The notes: generated by a model from the letters alone, not told the origin. A stretch of DNA of 64,000 bases from Devosia sp. (GCF_025809055.1 NZ_CP075529.1:1922001-1986000), one strand, 5' to 3'; positions 45,992-54,502 are shown, numbered from the stretch's first letter. Program-made: numbers and translations.

Positions 45992-46627
45992 CTAGGCGGG
46001 CAGCAGCTTGCCCTGCTCGATGCGGTAGTGGCGGCCCGCGAGGGCGGCGATATCGTCGAGGTGATGGCTGACCAGAAGCGTGTGCCAGCCATGTCGCTGG
46101 GTCAATTCGCCCACGGTCTGCCTCATCGCAATCCGCGTTTCGTCATCAAGCGCCGAGAACGGCTCATCGAGCAGGAGCACCGGGCGCGCCCGCAACAGCG
46201 TCCGCGCCAGCGCCACGCGCTGCTTCTGCCCGCCCGACAGTGTGCGTGCCAGTTGCTTTTCGACCCTGCCCAGCCCCACTTCGGTCAGCGCATTGCTGAT
46301 CAGTTGCCCGGCCCCCTGCCCGGCATTGCGCGGCAGACCCAGCCGGACATTGTCGTCTGCCGAGAGGTGATCGAAGAGATTGTCGGCCTGAAGCAGCAGC
46401 GACACCGGGCGACCCTCGGGCGGCAGCGGCAAAAGGTCGACCCCGTCGAGCACCAGAGACCCCGACATGGGCTTGAGAAAGCCGGCCACCAGGTCAAGCA
46501 GCGTCGACTTGCCCGAACCGCTGGCACCTGAAATCGCCGTGACCACACCCGGCTCGGCTGCGAAGCTGAATTCATAGCCCTCGCTCTGCCCCTCATGCAC
46601 GAAGCGCATTCTATCGGCCGTGAGCAT
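45992..46627 (-). CDS. thiQ: Thiamine ABC transporter ATP-binding protein ThiQ
   Basis: 211 residues: Walker A GASGSGKST, signature LSGGQKQR, Walker B VLLLDEPFSALDD, switch LLVSHHLDD. Short ATPase typical of ThiQ. Energises thiamine/TPP import. Its ATG (46627) overlaps the end of thiP by 17 bases; an earlier in-frame start at 46663 would overlap more. Confidence 0.92.
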   Translation of the reverse strand: MLTADRMRFVHEGQSEGYEFSFAAEPGVVTAISGASGSGKSTLLDLVAGFLKPMSGSLVLDGVDLLPLPPEGRPVSLLLQADNLFDHLSADDNVRLGLPRNAGQGAGQLISNALTEVGLGRVEKQLARTLSGGQKQRVALARTLLRARPVLLLDEPFSALDDETRIAMRQTVGELTQRHGWHTLLVSHHLDDIAALAGRHYRIEQGKLLPA

Positions 46628-48212
46628 CGGCGATCCTTTCCATGAGACGCGGAAGGCCGACAAAGGCGGCCACCGTGCCCACCAGCATCAGGGCGGCAAT
46701 GGCACCGGCATCATTGTTCCGATAGGCCCCCAGGGCTCGATACATCATCAGCGGCAGGGTCTGGAAGTCCTGGGTGCCGAACAGGGCAATGACCCCGAGA
46801 TCGCCGAGCGAAAAGCAGAAGGCCAAAGCCAGCAGCAGCCCGATATCGCGCCCCAGAAGCGGGTATTCGATGGCCGTGAACTGCATCAGGCCGCCCAGGC
46901 CGAGCGAGCGGATGAGCTTGCCGCGCGTCTGCGCCACCGCGTCGAGGGCCGGGCCGAGCGTGGCCATGGCAAAGGGCAGCGCCAGCAGCGCATTGGCGAT
47001 GACGACGACGATGGGCGCGGCGGTGCGCGCAGACATGCCGGCGTCGCGCACCAGAAGGAAGAAACCGAGCGACAGCACCACTGCCGGAACGGCCAGATAG
47101 GCATAGGCCGGTGCGCCGAGCACCGTGCGCAGAACGGGATGGCCGGTGGAGGCGCGTCCGAGGGCGAGAACCAATGCGAGCACCAGGGTCAGCGCCGCGG
47201 AGGCCGCGCCGATGATGAGACTGGTGAGGCTGGCGCGCCAGAAGGCCGGTTGGGCCAGTACCGCTCCCATGCCCGAAAGCCCTTCGCCCAGCACCGAAAG
47301 CAGTGGCAGGGCAAACCCGGCAATGGCGAGGATCAGGACCAGAGCCTGGATGGCGCGCACCATCCGCCCGTCCTGCCAGGCCGGTTGCGCCGATTTCCCG
47401 AGCACGCTGGGCACCGGGCTGAACGCCGAGGCGGCAATGATCACGAGGGCACAGACACCGATCTGGGTCATGGCCAGCAGCACAGCGCCCACCAGGTCGA
47501 AGTCGAGCCGCACGGCGCCATAGATGGCCACCTCCAGCGTCTGGTTGGCTGGGCCACCGCCCAGCATCAGAACGATAGGAAAGCTGGTAAAGGCCAGAAG
47601 AAAGATGATCGCGGCAAGGCCCGGCAGACTGCCCCGCAAGGCGGGCCAGTCGATGATGGCAAACCGCTGCCAGGCATTGAGCCCCAGAGATTGGCCGACC
47701 TTGAGCCGGCTCACGGCAATCGCATCGAGCCGCGCCAGAAGGATACGGGCGGCAAAGGCGCCATCGAGGATCACATGGGCAATGAGTATGCCCGATAGTC
47801 CATAGGCCGGACTCTCGATCCGCAGCCCGAACAGCGCCTCACTGGTCTGGTTGATCCAGCCATTGCGTCCCCAGATCGACAGCAGCCCGAAAGCCACCAC
47901 CATGCCGGGCGTCACGATGGCCGCCGAGAACAGGCCCACCACCACGGAACGGCCGGCAAAGCGCAGCCGGTTCAGCGCCCAGGCGACGGCGGTGCCGGCC
48001 ATGAGCGACAGCACGGTCGTGAGCCCGGCCTGCAGGGCCGTCATCCGCACGAGATGGGCGATATCGACGCCCGGCCCGCCGGCGCTGCCGGTTGCCGCCC
48101 GGAGGATGGCTAACAGGATGGCTGCAATCAGCCCGGCTATGGCCAAGGCCAGAAGCCCGGCCGCCAGACGGCGCAGGGGGCGCGGCGGCAGATGCGATGC
48201 CGCCCTCACCAT
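46611..48212 (-). CDS. thiP: Thiamine ABC transporter permease ThiP
   Basis: 533 residues, a duplicated permease with about twelve membrane helices and two cytoplasmic EAA-type loops (SRLKVGQSLGLNAWQRFAII and TRGKLIRSLGLGGLMQFTAI). The fused double permease is characteristic of ThiP. ATG 48212 preferred; a GTG at 48221 is in frame. Middle gene of thiB-thiP-thiQ. Confidence 0.93.
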   Translation of the reverse strand: MVRAASHLPPRPLRRLAAGLLALAIAGLIAAILLAILRAATGSAGGPGVDIAHLVRMTALQAGLTTVLSLMAGTAVAWALNRLRFAGRSVVVGLFSAAIVTPGMVVAFGLLSIWGRNGWINQTSEALFGLRIESPAYGLSGILIAHVILDGAFAARILLARLDAIAVSRLKVGQSLGLNAWQRFAIIDWPALRGSLPGLAAIIFLLAFTSFPIVLMLGGGPANQTLEVAIYGAVRLDFDLVGAVLLAMTQIGVCALVIIAASAFSPVPSVLGKSAQPAWQDGRMVRAIQALVLILAIAGFALPLLSVLGEGLSGMGAVLAQPAFWRASLTSLIIGAASAALTLVLALVLALGRASTGHPVLRTVLGAPAYAYLAVPAVVLSLGFFLLVRDAGMSARTAAPIVVVIANALLALPFAMATLGPALDAVAQTRGKLIRSLGLGGLMQFTAIEYPLLGRDIGLLLALAFCFSLGDLGVIALFGTQDFQTLPLMMYRALGAYRNNDAGAIAALMLVGTVAAFVGLPRLMERIADAHGR

Positions 48213-48245
48213 GGTCCCCACGCAGTCTGGACGGCCTTGCGCATG

Positions 48246-49253
48246 TTACTGCACGGCTGCCAGCATTTCGGCAATCCAGGCCTGGGCATTGGCCTCGATG
48301 TCCGCATCAGGGAGGGTCAGGGTCTTTTCCGGCTGCGGCAAGGCTGCAAAAGCCGGATCAAGTCCTTCGCCCAGGTCCACAACCGGGAACATCCAGTTGG
48401 TGGTCGGGATGATCCCCTGACCTTCCGGCGAGACCAGGTAGGCCAGGAATTGCTGGGCCAGCTCCTGCTGGTCGGAGGACTTGAGCACTCCGGCAACCTC
48501 GATCTGCGGGAAATGGCCCTCGCTGAACAGCGCCGCCTTGATGGTGTCGTCGCCCTCGGCGACGATGTGATAGGCGGGGGACGTCGTGTAGGACAGAACC
48601 ATATCCGCCTCGCCATCGAGGAACAGCGAATAGGCTTCGCTCCAGTCCTTGGTGATGGTCAGAAGGTGCGGCTTGAGGCCAGCCCAGATTTCCGGGGCGC
48701 GATCGCCATAGGCCGCCTTGACCCAGAGCACGAGACCCAGCCCCGGCGTCGAGGACCGCGGATCCTGGATGACCACCTTGACGCTGTCCGGAAGCGCGAT
48801 CAGCTCCTCGAACGAGGTGGGCGGCACCTCGGTGGTGTCGGTGTCGTACATGAAGGCGAAGTGCGAATAGTCGATCGGCACGAAGCTGGCATCCGCCCAG
48901 CTTTCAGGCAGCACCAGGCCATCCAGGGTCAGTCCATGTTCTGCAAAGAGCCCCGTGGAAGCCGCCTCGCCCATGATGGCGGTGTCGAGCCCGACAATAA
49001 GGTCGGCTTCGGTGGCCTCGCCCTCGAGCTGCACCCGCCGCAGCGTGCCGATGGAACTGTCGGCCACGACCCAGTTGAGTTCGCAGCCGCACTGCGTCTC
49101 AAAACCCGCTTTGAGCAGCGGGCCGGGGCCCCACTCGGCGGCGAAGCTGTCATAGGTATAGGCGGTCAGGACAGGCTTGTCCTGGGCTGCAGCGGTGTGG
49201 GTTGCCAGTCCGGCAACGACGACCGCAAGCGCCATGGAGGAAAACTTGATCAT
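48246..49253 (-). CDS. thiB: Thiamine-binding periplasmic protein ThiB
   Basis: 335 residues: signal peptide (cleavage near AAAQD) and thiamine-binding fold with LTAYTYDSFAAEWGPGPLLK, VVIQDPRSSTPGLGLVLWVK and LSYTTSPAYHIVAEG, all typical of TbpA/ThiB. Captures thiamine and its phosphates. gaaggg lies nine bases before ATG 49253; an ATG nine bases earlier touches that site and is less likely. A TPP riboswitch lies in the leader. Confidence 0.95.
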   Translation of the reverse strand: MIKFSSMALAVVVAGLATHTAAAQDKPVLTAYTYDSFAAEWGPGPLLKAGFETQCGCELNWVVADSSIGTLRRVQLEGEATEADLIVGLDTAIMGEAASTGLFAEHGLTLDGLVLPESWADASFVPIDYSHFAFMYDTDTTEVPPTSFEELIALPDSVKVVIQDPRSSTPGLGLVLWVKAAYGDRAPEIWAGLKPHLLTITKDWSEAYSLFLDGEADMVLSYTTSPAYHIVAEGDDTIKAALFSEGHFPQIEVAGVLKSSDQQELAQQFLAYLVSPEGQGIIPTTNWMFPVVDLGEGLDPAFAALPQPEKTLTLPDADIEANAQAWIAEMLAAVQ

Positions 49254-49325
49254 CAAGATCATCCCTTCAAAGGTATGCGGCCATGGGTGAAGGGGGTCAA
49301 ATGGAGGGCGAGATGCCCTTGCCAT

Positions 49326-49410
49326 CTCGATCTTCCTCCGCCAGCATGACCTGGTTCAGGTTCAATGGGTAACTCTCAGCTCCGGCAGGACCGGAACACC
49401 CCAGCGAGAC
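49326..49410 (-). promoter_or_regulatory. TPP riboswitch (THI element) controlling thiBPQ
   Basis: On the minus strand the conserved pieces appear in order: GGGGTG, a variable hairpin, CTGAGAG, TTACCC, GAACCTGAACCAGGTCATGC and TGGCGGAGGA. This is the thiamine pyrophosphate aptamer. It sits 73 bases before thiB, so control is likely by ribosome access or early termination when TPP is high. Confidence 0.95.
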
Positions 49411-49417
49411 GGTGCGG

Positions 49418-49446
49418 ACCATATTGAGAGAACCTCGCTAGTGCAA
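49418..49446 (-). promoter_or_regulatory. Candidate thiBPQ promoter overlapping thiN start
   Basis: Minus strand TTGCAC (49446-49441), 17-base spacer, TATGGT (49423-49418). The expected start of RNA, about 49411, coincides with the 5' edge of the riboswitch. The -35 hexamer covers the GTG start codon of thiN. Confidence 0.45.
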
Positions 49447-50148
49447 TCCCCTCCAAAAGGCCCAGACGGCCCCCTGCCACTTCAGTACGAGCAACCCATC
49501 GCCATTGTCGGCGGGGGCAGTGTCGACCAGCAACTCTTGGCAGACCTGGCGCGTCGCGGCATCCCACTGATCGGGGCCGATGGCGGTGGCGATACCATCG
49601 GCGCAGCGGGCCTTGTGCCCGAGGCCATTATCGGCGACCTCGATTCGCTGTCCGACCGCGCCGCTTGGGAAAGCCGCACGCGGGTGGTCCACATTGCCGA
49701 GCAGCTCACCACCGATTTCCAGAAGTGCCTTTATTCCACAAGCGCGCCGGTGACGCTGGCTGTCGGCATGACCGGCAAGCGGCTCGACCACACACTCGCT
49801 GCCCTCAATGCCGTGCTGCAGGTGGCGGCGGACCGGCATCTGCTGGTCATCGATGAAACCGATATCGCCCTGGCCGTGGTCGGCCCGATCGGTTTTGCCG
49901 CACGGCCGGACGAACGCGTCTCGGTCCATCCGCTGCTGCCCATCCGGTTTCACCGGTCCACCGGGCTGCTCTATCCGCTCGATGGCCTTACCCTCGAGCC
50001 GGGCGGGCTGGGCGGCACCTCAAACGCGGCAACTGCCGGGCGTGTGGAGATCATTCCGGCCAATCCTACGCCCTGGTTGCTGATCCTCGGACGCGAGCGG
50101 CTCTGGGATATGGTTGAAACCTGCCTTGAAGCCCTGCCGCGCTACTAA
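49441..50148 (+). CDS. thiN: Thiamine pyrophosphokinase
   Basis: 235 residues. Converts thiamine to TPP. Motifs: GADGGGDTIGAAGLVPEAII, Asp-rich GDLDSLSD, TTDFQKC, and GMTGKRLDHTLAALNA, all conserved in the TPK family. GTG at 49441 is the only convenient start; no strong ribosome binding site. Divergent from thiBPQ with almost no spacer, so import and activation of thiamine share one control region. Confidence 0.92.
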   Translation: MQSPPKGPDGPLPLQYEQPIAIVGGGSVDQQLLADLARRGIPLIGADGGGDTIGAAGLVPEAIIGDLDSLSDRAAWESRTRVVHIAEQLTTDFQKCLYSTSAPVTLAVGMTGKRLDHTLAALNAVLQVAADRHLLVIDETDIALAVVGPIGFAARPDERVSVHPLLPIRFHRSTGLLYPLDGLTLEPGGLGGTSNAATAGRVEIIPANPTPWLLILGRERLWDMVETCLEALPRY

Positions 50149-50174
50149 GGCCCTTCGGCGGCTCGGAAGAAGCT

Positions 50175-52043
50175 CTAAGCAGCGCCTTCCAGCCGGAACT
50201 GCAGCTTGGCCAGGTCGGCATAGCGGCCACCCTTGGCCACCAGGTCCTCATGGTTGCCCCGGTCTATAATGGCGCCGCCATCCATGACCAGGATGGTATC
50301 CGCGTCCCGGATCGTGGCGAGGCGATGGGCGATGACCAGCGTCGTGCGCCCTTCCATCAGGTGTTCGAGCGCCACCTGCACCAGCCGCTCGCTCTGCGCA
50401 TCGAGGGCACTGGTCGCCTCGTCGAGCAGGAGGATCGGGGCGTTCTTGAGAATGGCGCGGGCAATGGCAAGCCGCTGCTTCTGCCCGCCCGACAGCATGA
50501 CCCCGCGCTCGCCGACCATGGTATCGTAACCAGCCGGCATCTCGATCACGAAGTCATGGACCAGCGCCGCCCGTGCCGCAGCTTCCACCTCTTCGTCACC
50601 GGCCTCGGGCTTGCCGAAACGGATATTGTCGGCAATCGTGCCGGCAAAGATGGTGGGCTCCTGCTCGACATAGGCAAAGCGCTGGCGCAATTCGGCTAGG
50701 TCGAGCTGGCGGATGTCGACGCCGTCGACCCGTATCGTGCCTGCATTGACGTCGTAGAAGCGCTGCAACAGCGACAGGGTCGTCGACTTGCCCGAACCCG
50801 ATGGCCCCACAAGGGCGACCGTCTCGCCCTTGCCGACCGAAAAACTCACGCCATCGAGCACCGGTCCATTGGTGCTTTCATAGGCAAAGGACACGTCCTC
50901 GAACGCCACGGTACCAAGGGGCGGAACCGGCAGCGACAGGGGCTGCGCCGGATTGCGGATATCGGCCTCGGTATCGAGGATTTCGGTCAGCCGCTCGGTG
51001 GCTCCGGCCACCTGCTGCAGTGTGCCCAGGACTTCCGAAACATTCATCAGTGCGCCCGAGGCCATAAGGGCATAGACGACGAACTGGGCCAGTTGCCCCA
51101 CGGTGACGCTGCCGTCGAAGACGGCCCGGGCGCCCCACCAGACCAGGCCCACCAGCGCCGCGGTGCCGAGGAAAATGACCAGCGCCACCAGCACCGATCT
51201 TGCCCCCAGCCGGCGCACCTCGGCCTGATAGCTGGCTTCGCTGTGCCGGTCATAGATATGGGCCTGCTCGGTCTCCTGGGTGAACGCCTTGACCGTGCGC
51301 GGCGCCCCCAGCATTTCGGTGGCCATGGCCGACAGTTCCGCCAGCGCGTCCTGAGTCTTGCGCGACATGCCGCGCAGGCGGCGCGCATAGGCAATGACGG
51401 GGAAAAGAATGGACGGCACCGCGACGACCACGGCCAGGGTCAGCACCGGGCTCGTCAGCACCATCATGATCAGGGCGCCGGCAATGGTCACCAGCGAGCG
51501 CAGCGCCAGCGACAGGCTCGAGCCGATCGCGCCGCGGATCACGGCCACGTCGCCATTCAGCCGGCTGGTGAGTTCGCCCACCCGGTGGGTATCGAAATAG
51601 CGCGTGTCCAGCCGCAGCAGATGCGCAAAGACCGCCTGGCGCAGATCGGCCAGCACCCGCTCGCCGATCACCGAGATGAAATAGAATCGCGCCCCGCTCG
51701 CCAGTCCCATCAGCGCCGCAATGGCCACAATGGCCCAGCCATATCGCCCGACATTGTCGAGGTTCTGTGCGACGAAACCTTCATCGATCACCCCGCCCAG
51801 GGCTGCCGGAATGGCCAGCGAAGTCGTGGCGGAAATCAAAAGGAAAATGATGGTCAGCGTCAGCCGCACCGGATAGGCGAGAATGAACGGCACCAGACGC
51901 TTCAGCGGCTGCAGCTTGCGCGGCTGCACACCAGCCGTGCCGGCGATCTTCTCGGGATCAGCCCCAAGGGGAGCGGCCTGTTCGGTCATGGCAAACGTCG
52001 ATGTCCGTTGAGCGGGATGGCCGCTCGCGGCGGCCGCACTCAT
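50175..52043 (-). CDS. ABC exporter with fused membrane and ATPase domains (MsbA-like)
   Basis: 622 residues from the ATG at 52043: about 40 polar residues, six membrane helices (about 60-330) and an ATPase with Walker A GPSGSGKST, signature LSGGQKQR, Walker B ILLLDEATSALD and switch VIAHRLATI. Works as a homodimer exporting lipids or drugs; substrate unknown. ATG at 51989 is an alternative start. Divergent from rpmE. Confidence 0.9.
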   Translation of the reverse strand: MSAAAASGHPAQRTSTFAMTEQAAPLGADPEKIAGTAGVQPRKLQPLKRLVPFILAYPVRLTLTIIFLLISATTSLAIPAALGGVIDEGFVAQNLDNVGRYGWAIVAIAALMGLASGARFYFISVIGERVLADLRQAVFAHLLRLDTRYFDTHRVGELTSRLNGDVAVIRGAIGSSLSLALRSLVTIAGALIMMVLTSPVLTLAVVVAVPSILFPVIAYARRLRGMSRKTQDALAELSAMATEMLGAPRTVKAFTQETEQAHIYDRHSEASYQAEVRRLGARSVLVALVIFLGTAALVGLVWWGARAVFDGSVTVGQLAQFVVYALMASGALMNVSEVLGTLQQVAGATERLTEILDTEADIRNPAQPLSLPVPPLGTVAFEDVSFAYESTNGPVLDGVSFSVGKGETVALVGPSGSGKSTTLSLLQRFYDVNAGTIRVDGVDIRQLDLAELRQRFAYVEQEPTIFAGTIADNIRFGKPEAGDEEVEAAARAALVHDFVIEMPAGYDTMVGERGVMLSGGQKQRLAIARAILKNAPILLLDEATSALDAQSERLVQVALEHLMEGRTTLVIAHRLATIRDADTILVMDGGAIIDRGNHEDLVAKGGRYADLAKLQFRLEGAA

Positions 52044-52162
52044 ATAGGCCCTGCCCTTCCGGCCCGCAACCGGCCCGGTCTGGGCAAAAATGCCGCTGCT
52101 GCGGTCTTGCGGAACGCCACCCATTGCTGTAGGAAGCCGACCAACAACCAGATTACGCAATC

Positions 52163-52180
52163 CGGGCGCCGCGGCGCCCG
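52163..52180 (+). promoter_or_regulatory. Perfect 18-base palindrome in the rpmE leader
   Basis: CGGGCGCCGCGGCGCCCG followed by TTTGATTTG, 18 bases before the rpmE ATG. It could be a terminator/attenuator, an operator, or a leader hairpin for L31 autoregulation. Confidence 0.5.
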
Positions 52181-52198
52181 TTTGATTTGAGGCATACC

Positions 52199-52420
52199 AT
52201 GAAGGCCGACATTCATCCCGATTACCACGTCATCAACGTGGTCATGACCGACGGCACCAGCTACCAGACCCGTTCGACCTGGGGTAAGGAAGGCGACACG
52301 CTGCAGCTCGACATCGACCCCAAGACCCATCCTGCCTGGACGGGCGGCACGGGCCAGCTGATGGACCGCGGTGGCCGCGTTTCGCGCTTCAAGGAGCGCT
52401 TCAAGGGCCTCGGTATCTAA
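52199..52420 (+). CDS. rpmE: Ribosomal protein bL31
   Basis: 73 residues beginning MKADIHPDYH and ending GGRVSRFKERFKG, the bL31 pattern. It has no cysteines, so it is the zinc-free form. gagg (52188-52191) precedes ATG 52199. Terminator follows. Confidence 0.96.
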   Translation: MKADIHPDYHVINVVMTDGTSYQTRSTWGKEGDTLQLDIDPKTHPAWTGGTGQLMDRGGRVSRFKERFKGLGI

Positions 52421-52442
52421 CGAACCGATCCGAATATCTTTC

Positions 52443-52468
52443 AAAGCCCGGCCTTCGCGCCGGGCTTT
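52443..52468 (+). terminator. Intrinsic terminator of rpmE
   Basis: Stem AAAGCCCGGC/GCCGGGCTTT around CTTCGC; weak T-tract. Confidence 0.85.
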
Positions 52469-52488
52469 GTCTTGTGCTGGGGGCCACT

Positions 52489-52773
52489 ATGTTCATCCTG
52501 TCACTGACCTACCTGGTGCCGCTCGATCAGGTTGACCGCCATGTCGAGCCGCATCTGGCCTGGGTGGCCGAGGGTTACGACCGCGGATATTTCCTCGCCT
52601 CGGGCCGCAAGGAACCCCGCACGGGTGGCGTCATTCTGGCGCGCGGCCCCCTGGCGGAGCTGGAAGCGCTGACCGCCCAGGACCCGTTCGTGCTGGCCGG
52701 GGTCGCGCGCTACGAGTTCACAAGCATCCTGGTCAGCCGCACCGCGCCGGGCCTTGAAGCGCTCAAGGGCTGA
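52489..52773 (+). CDS. YciI-like (YCII domain) protein
   Basis: 94 residues: FILSLTYLVPLDQVDRHVEP, HLAWVAEGYDRGYFLASGRK, and PRTGGVILARGPLAELEALT. YciI-like proteins resemble small dismutase/isomerase-like barrels of unknown role. ATG 52489 chosen because it starts the first strand. The YnfA-like gene begins six bases after its stop, so the two probably form an operon. YCII relatives often partner ECF42 sigma factors, but no ECF42-like promoter is seen here. Confidence 0.85.
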   Translation: MFILSLTYLVPLDQVDRHVEPHLAWVAEGYDRGYFLASGRKEPRTGGVILARGPLAELEALTAQDPFVLAGVARYEFTSILVSRTAPGLEALKG

Positions 52774-52779
52774 GCCGGT

Positions 52780-53103
52780 ATGGCGCTGACATCGCTGCTG
52801 TTTATTGCCGCTGCCGCATTCGAAATCGGCGGCTGTTATCTCATCTGGCTTGCTGTTCGCCACGAGCAGCCATGGCTATGGCTGCCTGCCCTCGCGGCGC
52901 TGGGCCTGTTTGGCTATCTCCTGTCGCAGACCGGAACAGACAGCGCCGGACGTGCCTTTGCGATCTATGGCGGCATCTACATTCTCGCTTCGGTGGCGTT
53001 CATGGCTGGCATAGAACAGGTGCGGCCCGACCGCTGGGACCTGATCGGCGCAGCTGTGGCCCTGGCCGGCGCGGCCATCATCTATTTCGGGCCGCGCGGC
53101 TAA
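52780..53103 (+). CDS. YnfA family (UPF0060) membrane protein
   Basis: 107 residues, four membrane helices, with the family patterns EIGGCYLIWLAVRH and RAFAIYGGIYILASVAFMAG. A small multidrug-resistance-like fold is suggested for the family; function not established. Converges on rcdA with a six-base gap. Confidence 0.92.
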   Translation: MALTSLLFIAAAAFEIGGCYLIWLAVRHEQPWLWLPALAALGLFGYLLSQTGTDSAGRAFAIYGGIYILASVAFMAGIEQVRPDRWDLIGAAVALAGAAIIYFGPRG

Positions 53104-53109
53104 TGTCCC

Positions 53110-53628
53110 TCAGGACGGCGCGAAAGCGGCCTTGAGACGGGCAAGCTGGTCGGCAATGCCATTGGCCAGGCCCTTGTCACGGTCCGGCATCTTGCCGCGC
53201 TCGAGAGTGTCCAGCTGCAGCACCCGCTCGAACAGACGGTCGCCCTGATCGATGAACCCGCGCAAGCGGTCAGGCAATTGGTCATAGCCGGGCCCGCCGC
53301 GCTCGGAAGGCGTCGCGGAGAACTTCACCTTCTCCTTCTCGGAGCGGGCATTTTCCTTGGTAATCTCGCCCTCATTGACCGCCCGTTGCAGCAAAAGCCA
53401 GGAGGCGAGTTGCATGAGGCGCGTCGTCAGGCGCATGGATTCGGTCGCATAGAGGAAGGCCGCCTCGCGCGGCAGCACCCGGCTTTCCAATCGACCTTCA
53501 CCGTCGAGATAGGCAGCCACTGTCTCTATCAGGCTCATGCCCTCGCGATAGAGCAGGTCAAAGCCACCCGAAGCAACGATGCGCGGGCCAAGGGCGACGG
53601 TCTGCGTCTCTTCTCCGGTCTCTGACAC
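53110..53628 (-). CDS. rcdA: RcdA-like CtrA degradation adaptor (DUF1465)
   Basis: 172 residues, all-helical. Core YREGMSLIETVAAYLDGEGR, LYATESMRLTTRLMQLASWL and LLQRAVNEGEIT matches the RcdA/DUF1465 family. In Caulobacter RcdA works with CpdR and ClpXP to destroy CtrA at the G1-S transition. I chose GTG at 53628 because aggagg stands four bases upstream on the minus strand; the frame is open eleven codons earlier. A CtrA box and a terminator hairpin lie in the 275 bases upstream. Confidence 0.88.
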   Translation of the reverse strand: MSETGEETQTVALGPRIVASGGFDLLYREGMSLIETVAAYLDGEGRLESRVLPREAAFLYATESMRLTTRLMQLASWLLLQRAVNEGEITKENARSEKEKVKFSATPSERGGPGYDQLPDRLRGFIDQGDRLFERVLQLDTLERGKMPDRDKGLANGIADQLARLKAAFAPS

Positions 53629-53736
53629 GCTTCCTCCTGTGTCGGGCCATGATAGGCGCACGCGTCCGCAAGGTCACGCGGTTCGGGGGACTATTCTAAA
53701 AATCTGGTTTAACCGTGGCGCGCACTCCCGGCGCCA

Positions 53737-53828
53737 GAAAAAGAAAAAGAGCCGCAGGTTACGGCTCTCGAAGTTAACAGGGAGGCGTCAAACAGAGGGA
53801 GAAACCACTCTGAAAAATTCAGAACAAT
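53737..53828 (-). ncRNA. Candidate CtrA-controlled small RNA upstream of rcdA
   Basis: On the minus strand a perfect CtrA box (53858-53872) is followed by CATTAT (53838-53833) 17 bases after its TTAATC, then about 85 bases without a convincing gene, then an intrinsic terminator: AGAGCCG/CGGCTCT (53768-53762 with 53754-53748) and TTTTTCTTTTT. The predicted RNA is about 90 bases. Alternatives: rcdA leader with attenuator, or terminator for the small gene ending at 53904. Confidence 0.45.
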
Positions 53829-53857
53829 CTGAATAATGAGACCCTAACCCGTAAAGA

Positions 53858-53872
53858 TTAATTCGATGTTAA
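53858..53872. promoter_or_regulatory. Perfect CtrA box with adjacent GANTC site
   Basis: TTAA-TTCGATG-TTAA, all eight consensus bases at N7. GAGTC, a CcrM methylation site, follows at 53876-53880. More TTAA elements flank it (53709, 53774, 53887, 53904). Confidence 0.6.
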
Positions 53873-53903
53873 CAGGAGTCGAAATCTTAACCCTGCCGTC
53901 CGG

Positions 53904-54113
53904 TTAACGGATTTTGCTTCGGTCCCCGGCCTCCAGCAGCGTCCGTCCGGCCAGGGTGATCAGCGCCATGCCACCTGCGAGCTCGACCCAGCCCTTGGCG
54001 ACCAGGCCCGCCAGGTCATCGTCGCGGACCCTGTCCCGCCCCAGCGCCAGGCGCTGCAAGCCAGCCAGATCGCCCGGCTTCACCCCTTCCAGAACTGCAT
54101 CTCGCCTCATCAT
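53904..54113 (-). CDS. Small hypothetical protein
   Basis: 69 residues, basic, with a winged-helix-like ending (LAGLVAKGWVELAGGMALIT). Not recognised. aaggagg stands eight bases before the double ATG start, a strong sign that it is translated. It lies downstream of the small membrane protein gene on the same strand. Confidence 0.55.
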   Translation of the reverse strand: MMRRDAVLEGVKPGDLAGLQRLALGRDRVRDDDLAGLVAKGWVELAGGMALITLAGRTLLEAGDRSKIR

Positions 54114-54169
54114 CGACACATCCTCCTTGCGACGACTGAACTGGCTTGCTGCAGGATCGGTTCCCAGGC

Positions 54170-54406
54170 TCAGACCTGGCTGCGGCCGACCCTCCAGTCT
54201 CCGGCACGCCGATGACGTGCCGACAGAATCTGTCTCATGAACACCTGCACCGGCTCGGCGAGCCAGGCGCGCTCCAGCGCATTGCGCGCCGGCTTGAGAA
54301 TACGGGCAGTCACCTCTTCCATCGGGGCCCGACGCATCTCGCCTTCCATGAAGTAAAAGCCTGCGAGCGCCAGCAAAACGGCCGCACCAAGAAGATTCCA
54401 ATCCAT
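54170..54406 (-). CDS. Small single-pass membrane protein
   Basis: 78 residues: an N-terminal membrane helix (about 3-20, WNLLGAAVLLALAGFYFM) and a basic cytoplasmic tail with many Arg. Not recognised. aaaggtgg upstream on the minus strand supports the ATG at 54406; a GTG nine bases earlier is possible. A CtrA-like box lies 60-74 bases upstream. Confidence 0.5.
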   Translation of the reverse strand: MDWNLLGAAVLLALAGFYFMEGEMRRAPMEEVTARILKPARNALERAWLAEPVQVFMRQILSARHRRAGDWRVGRSQV

Positions 54407-54465
54407 ATCCGCCACCTTTGATTGGGTATTCCAGATGCTAGCAGGGCGCGCGCCAGCGCAGAACT

Positions 54466-54480
54466 GTAACTGATCGTTAA
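54466..54480 (-). promoter_or_regulatory. CtrA-like box before the small-protein genes
   Basis: GTAA-N7-TTAA, seven of eight consensus bases; core GTAACTGATCGTTAA differs at one base from the box at 11525-11539 upstream of fliI. Confidence 0.45.
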
Positions 54481-54502
54481 GCCTAACGGCGTCGCAATTG
54501 AA

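Noticed and set aside
52489..52773. YciI-like gene as the missing partner of the ECF42 sigma factor
   Set aside because: No TGTCGA-type promoter upstream, and it is 36 kb away beside ynfA-like and rpmE genes; the link is only family resemblance.
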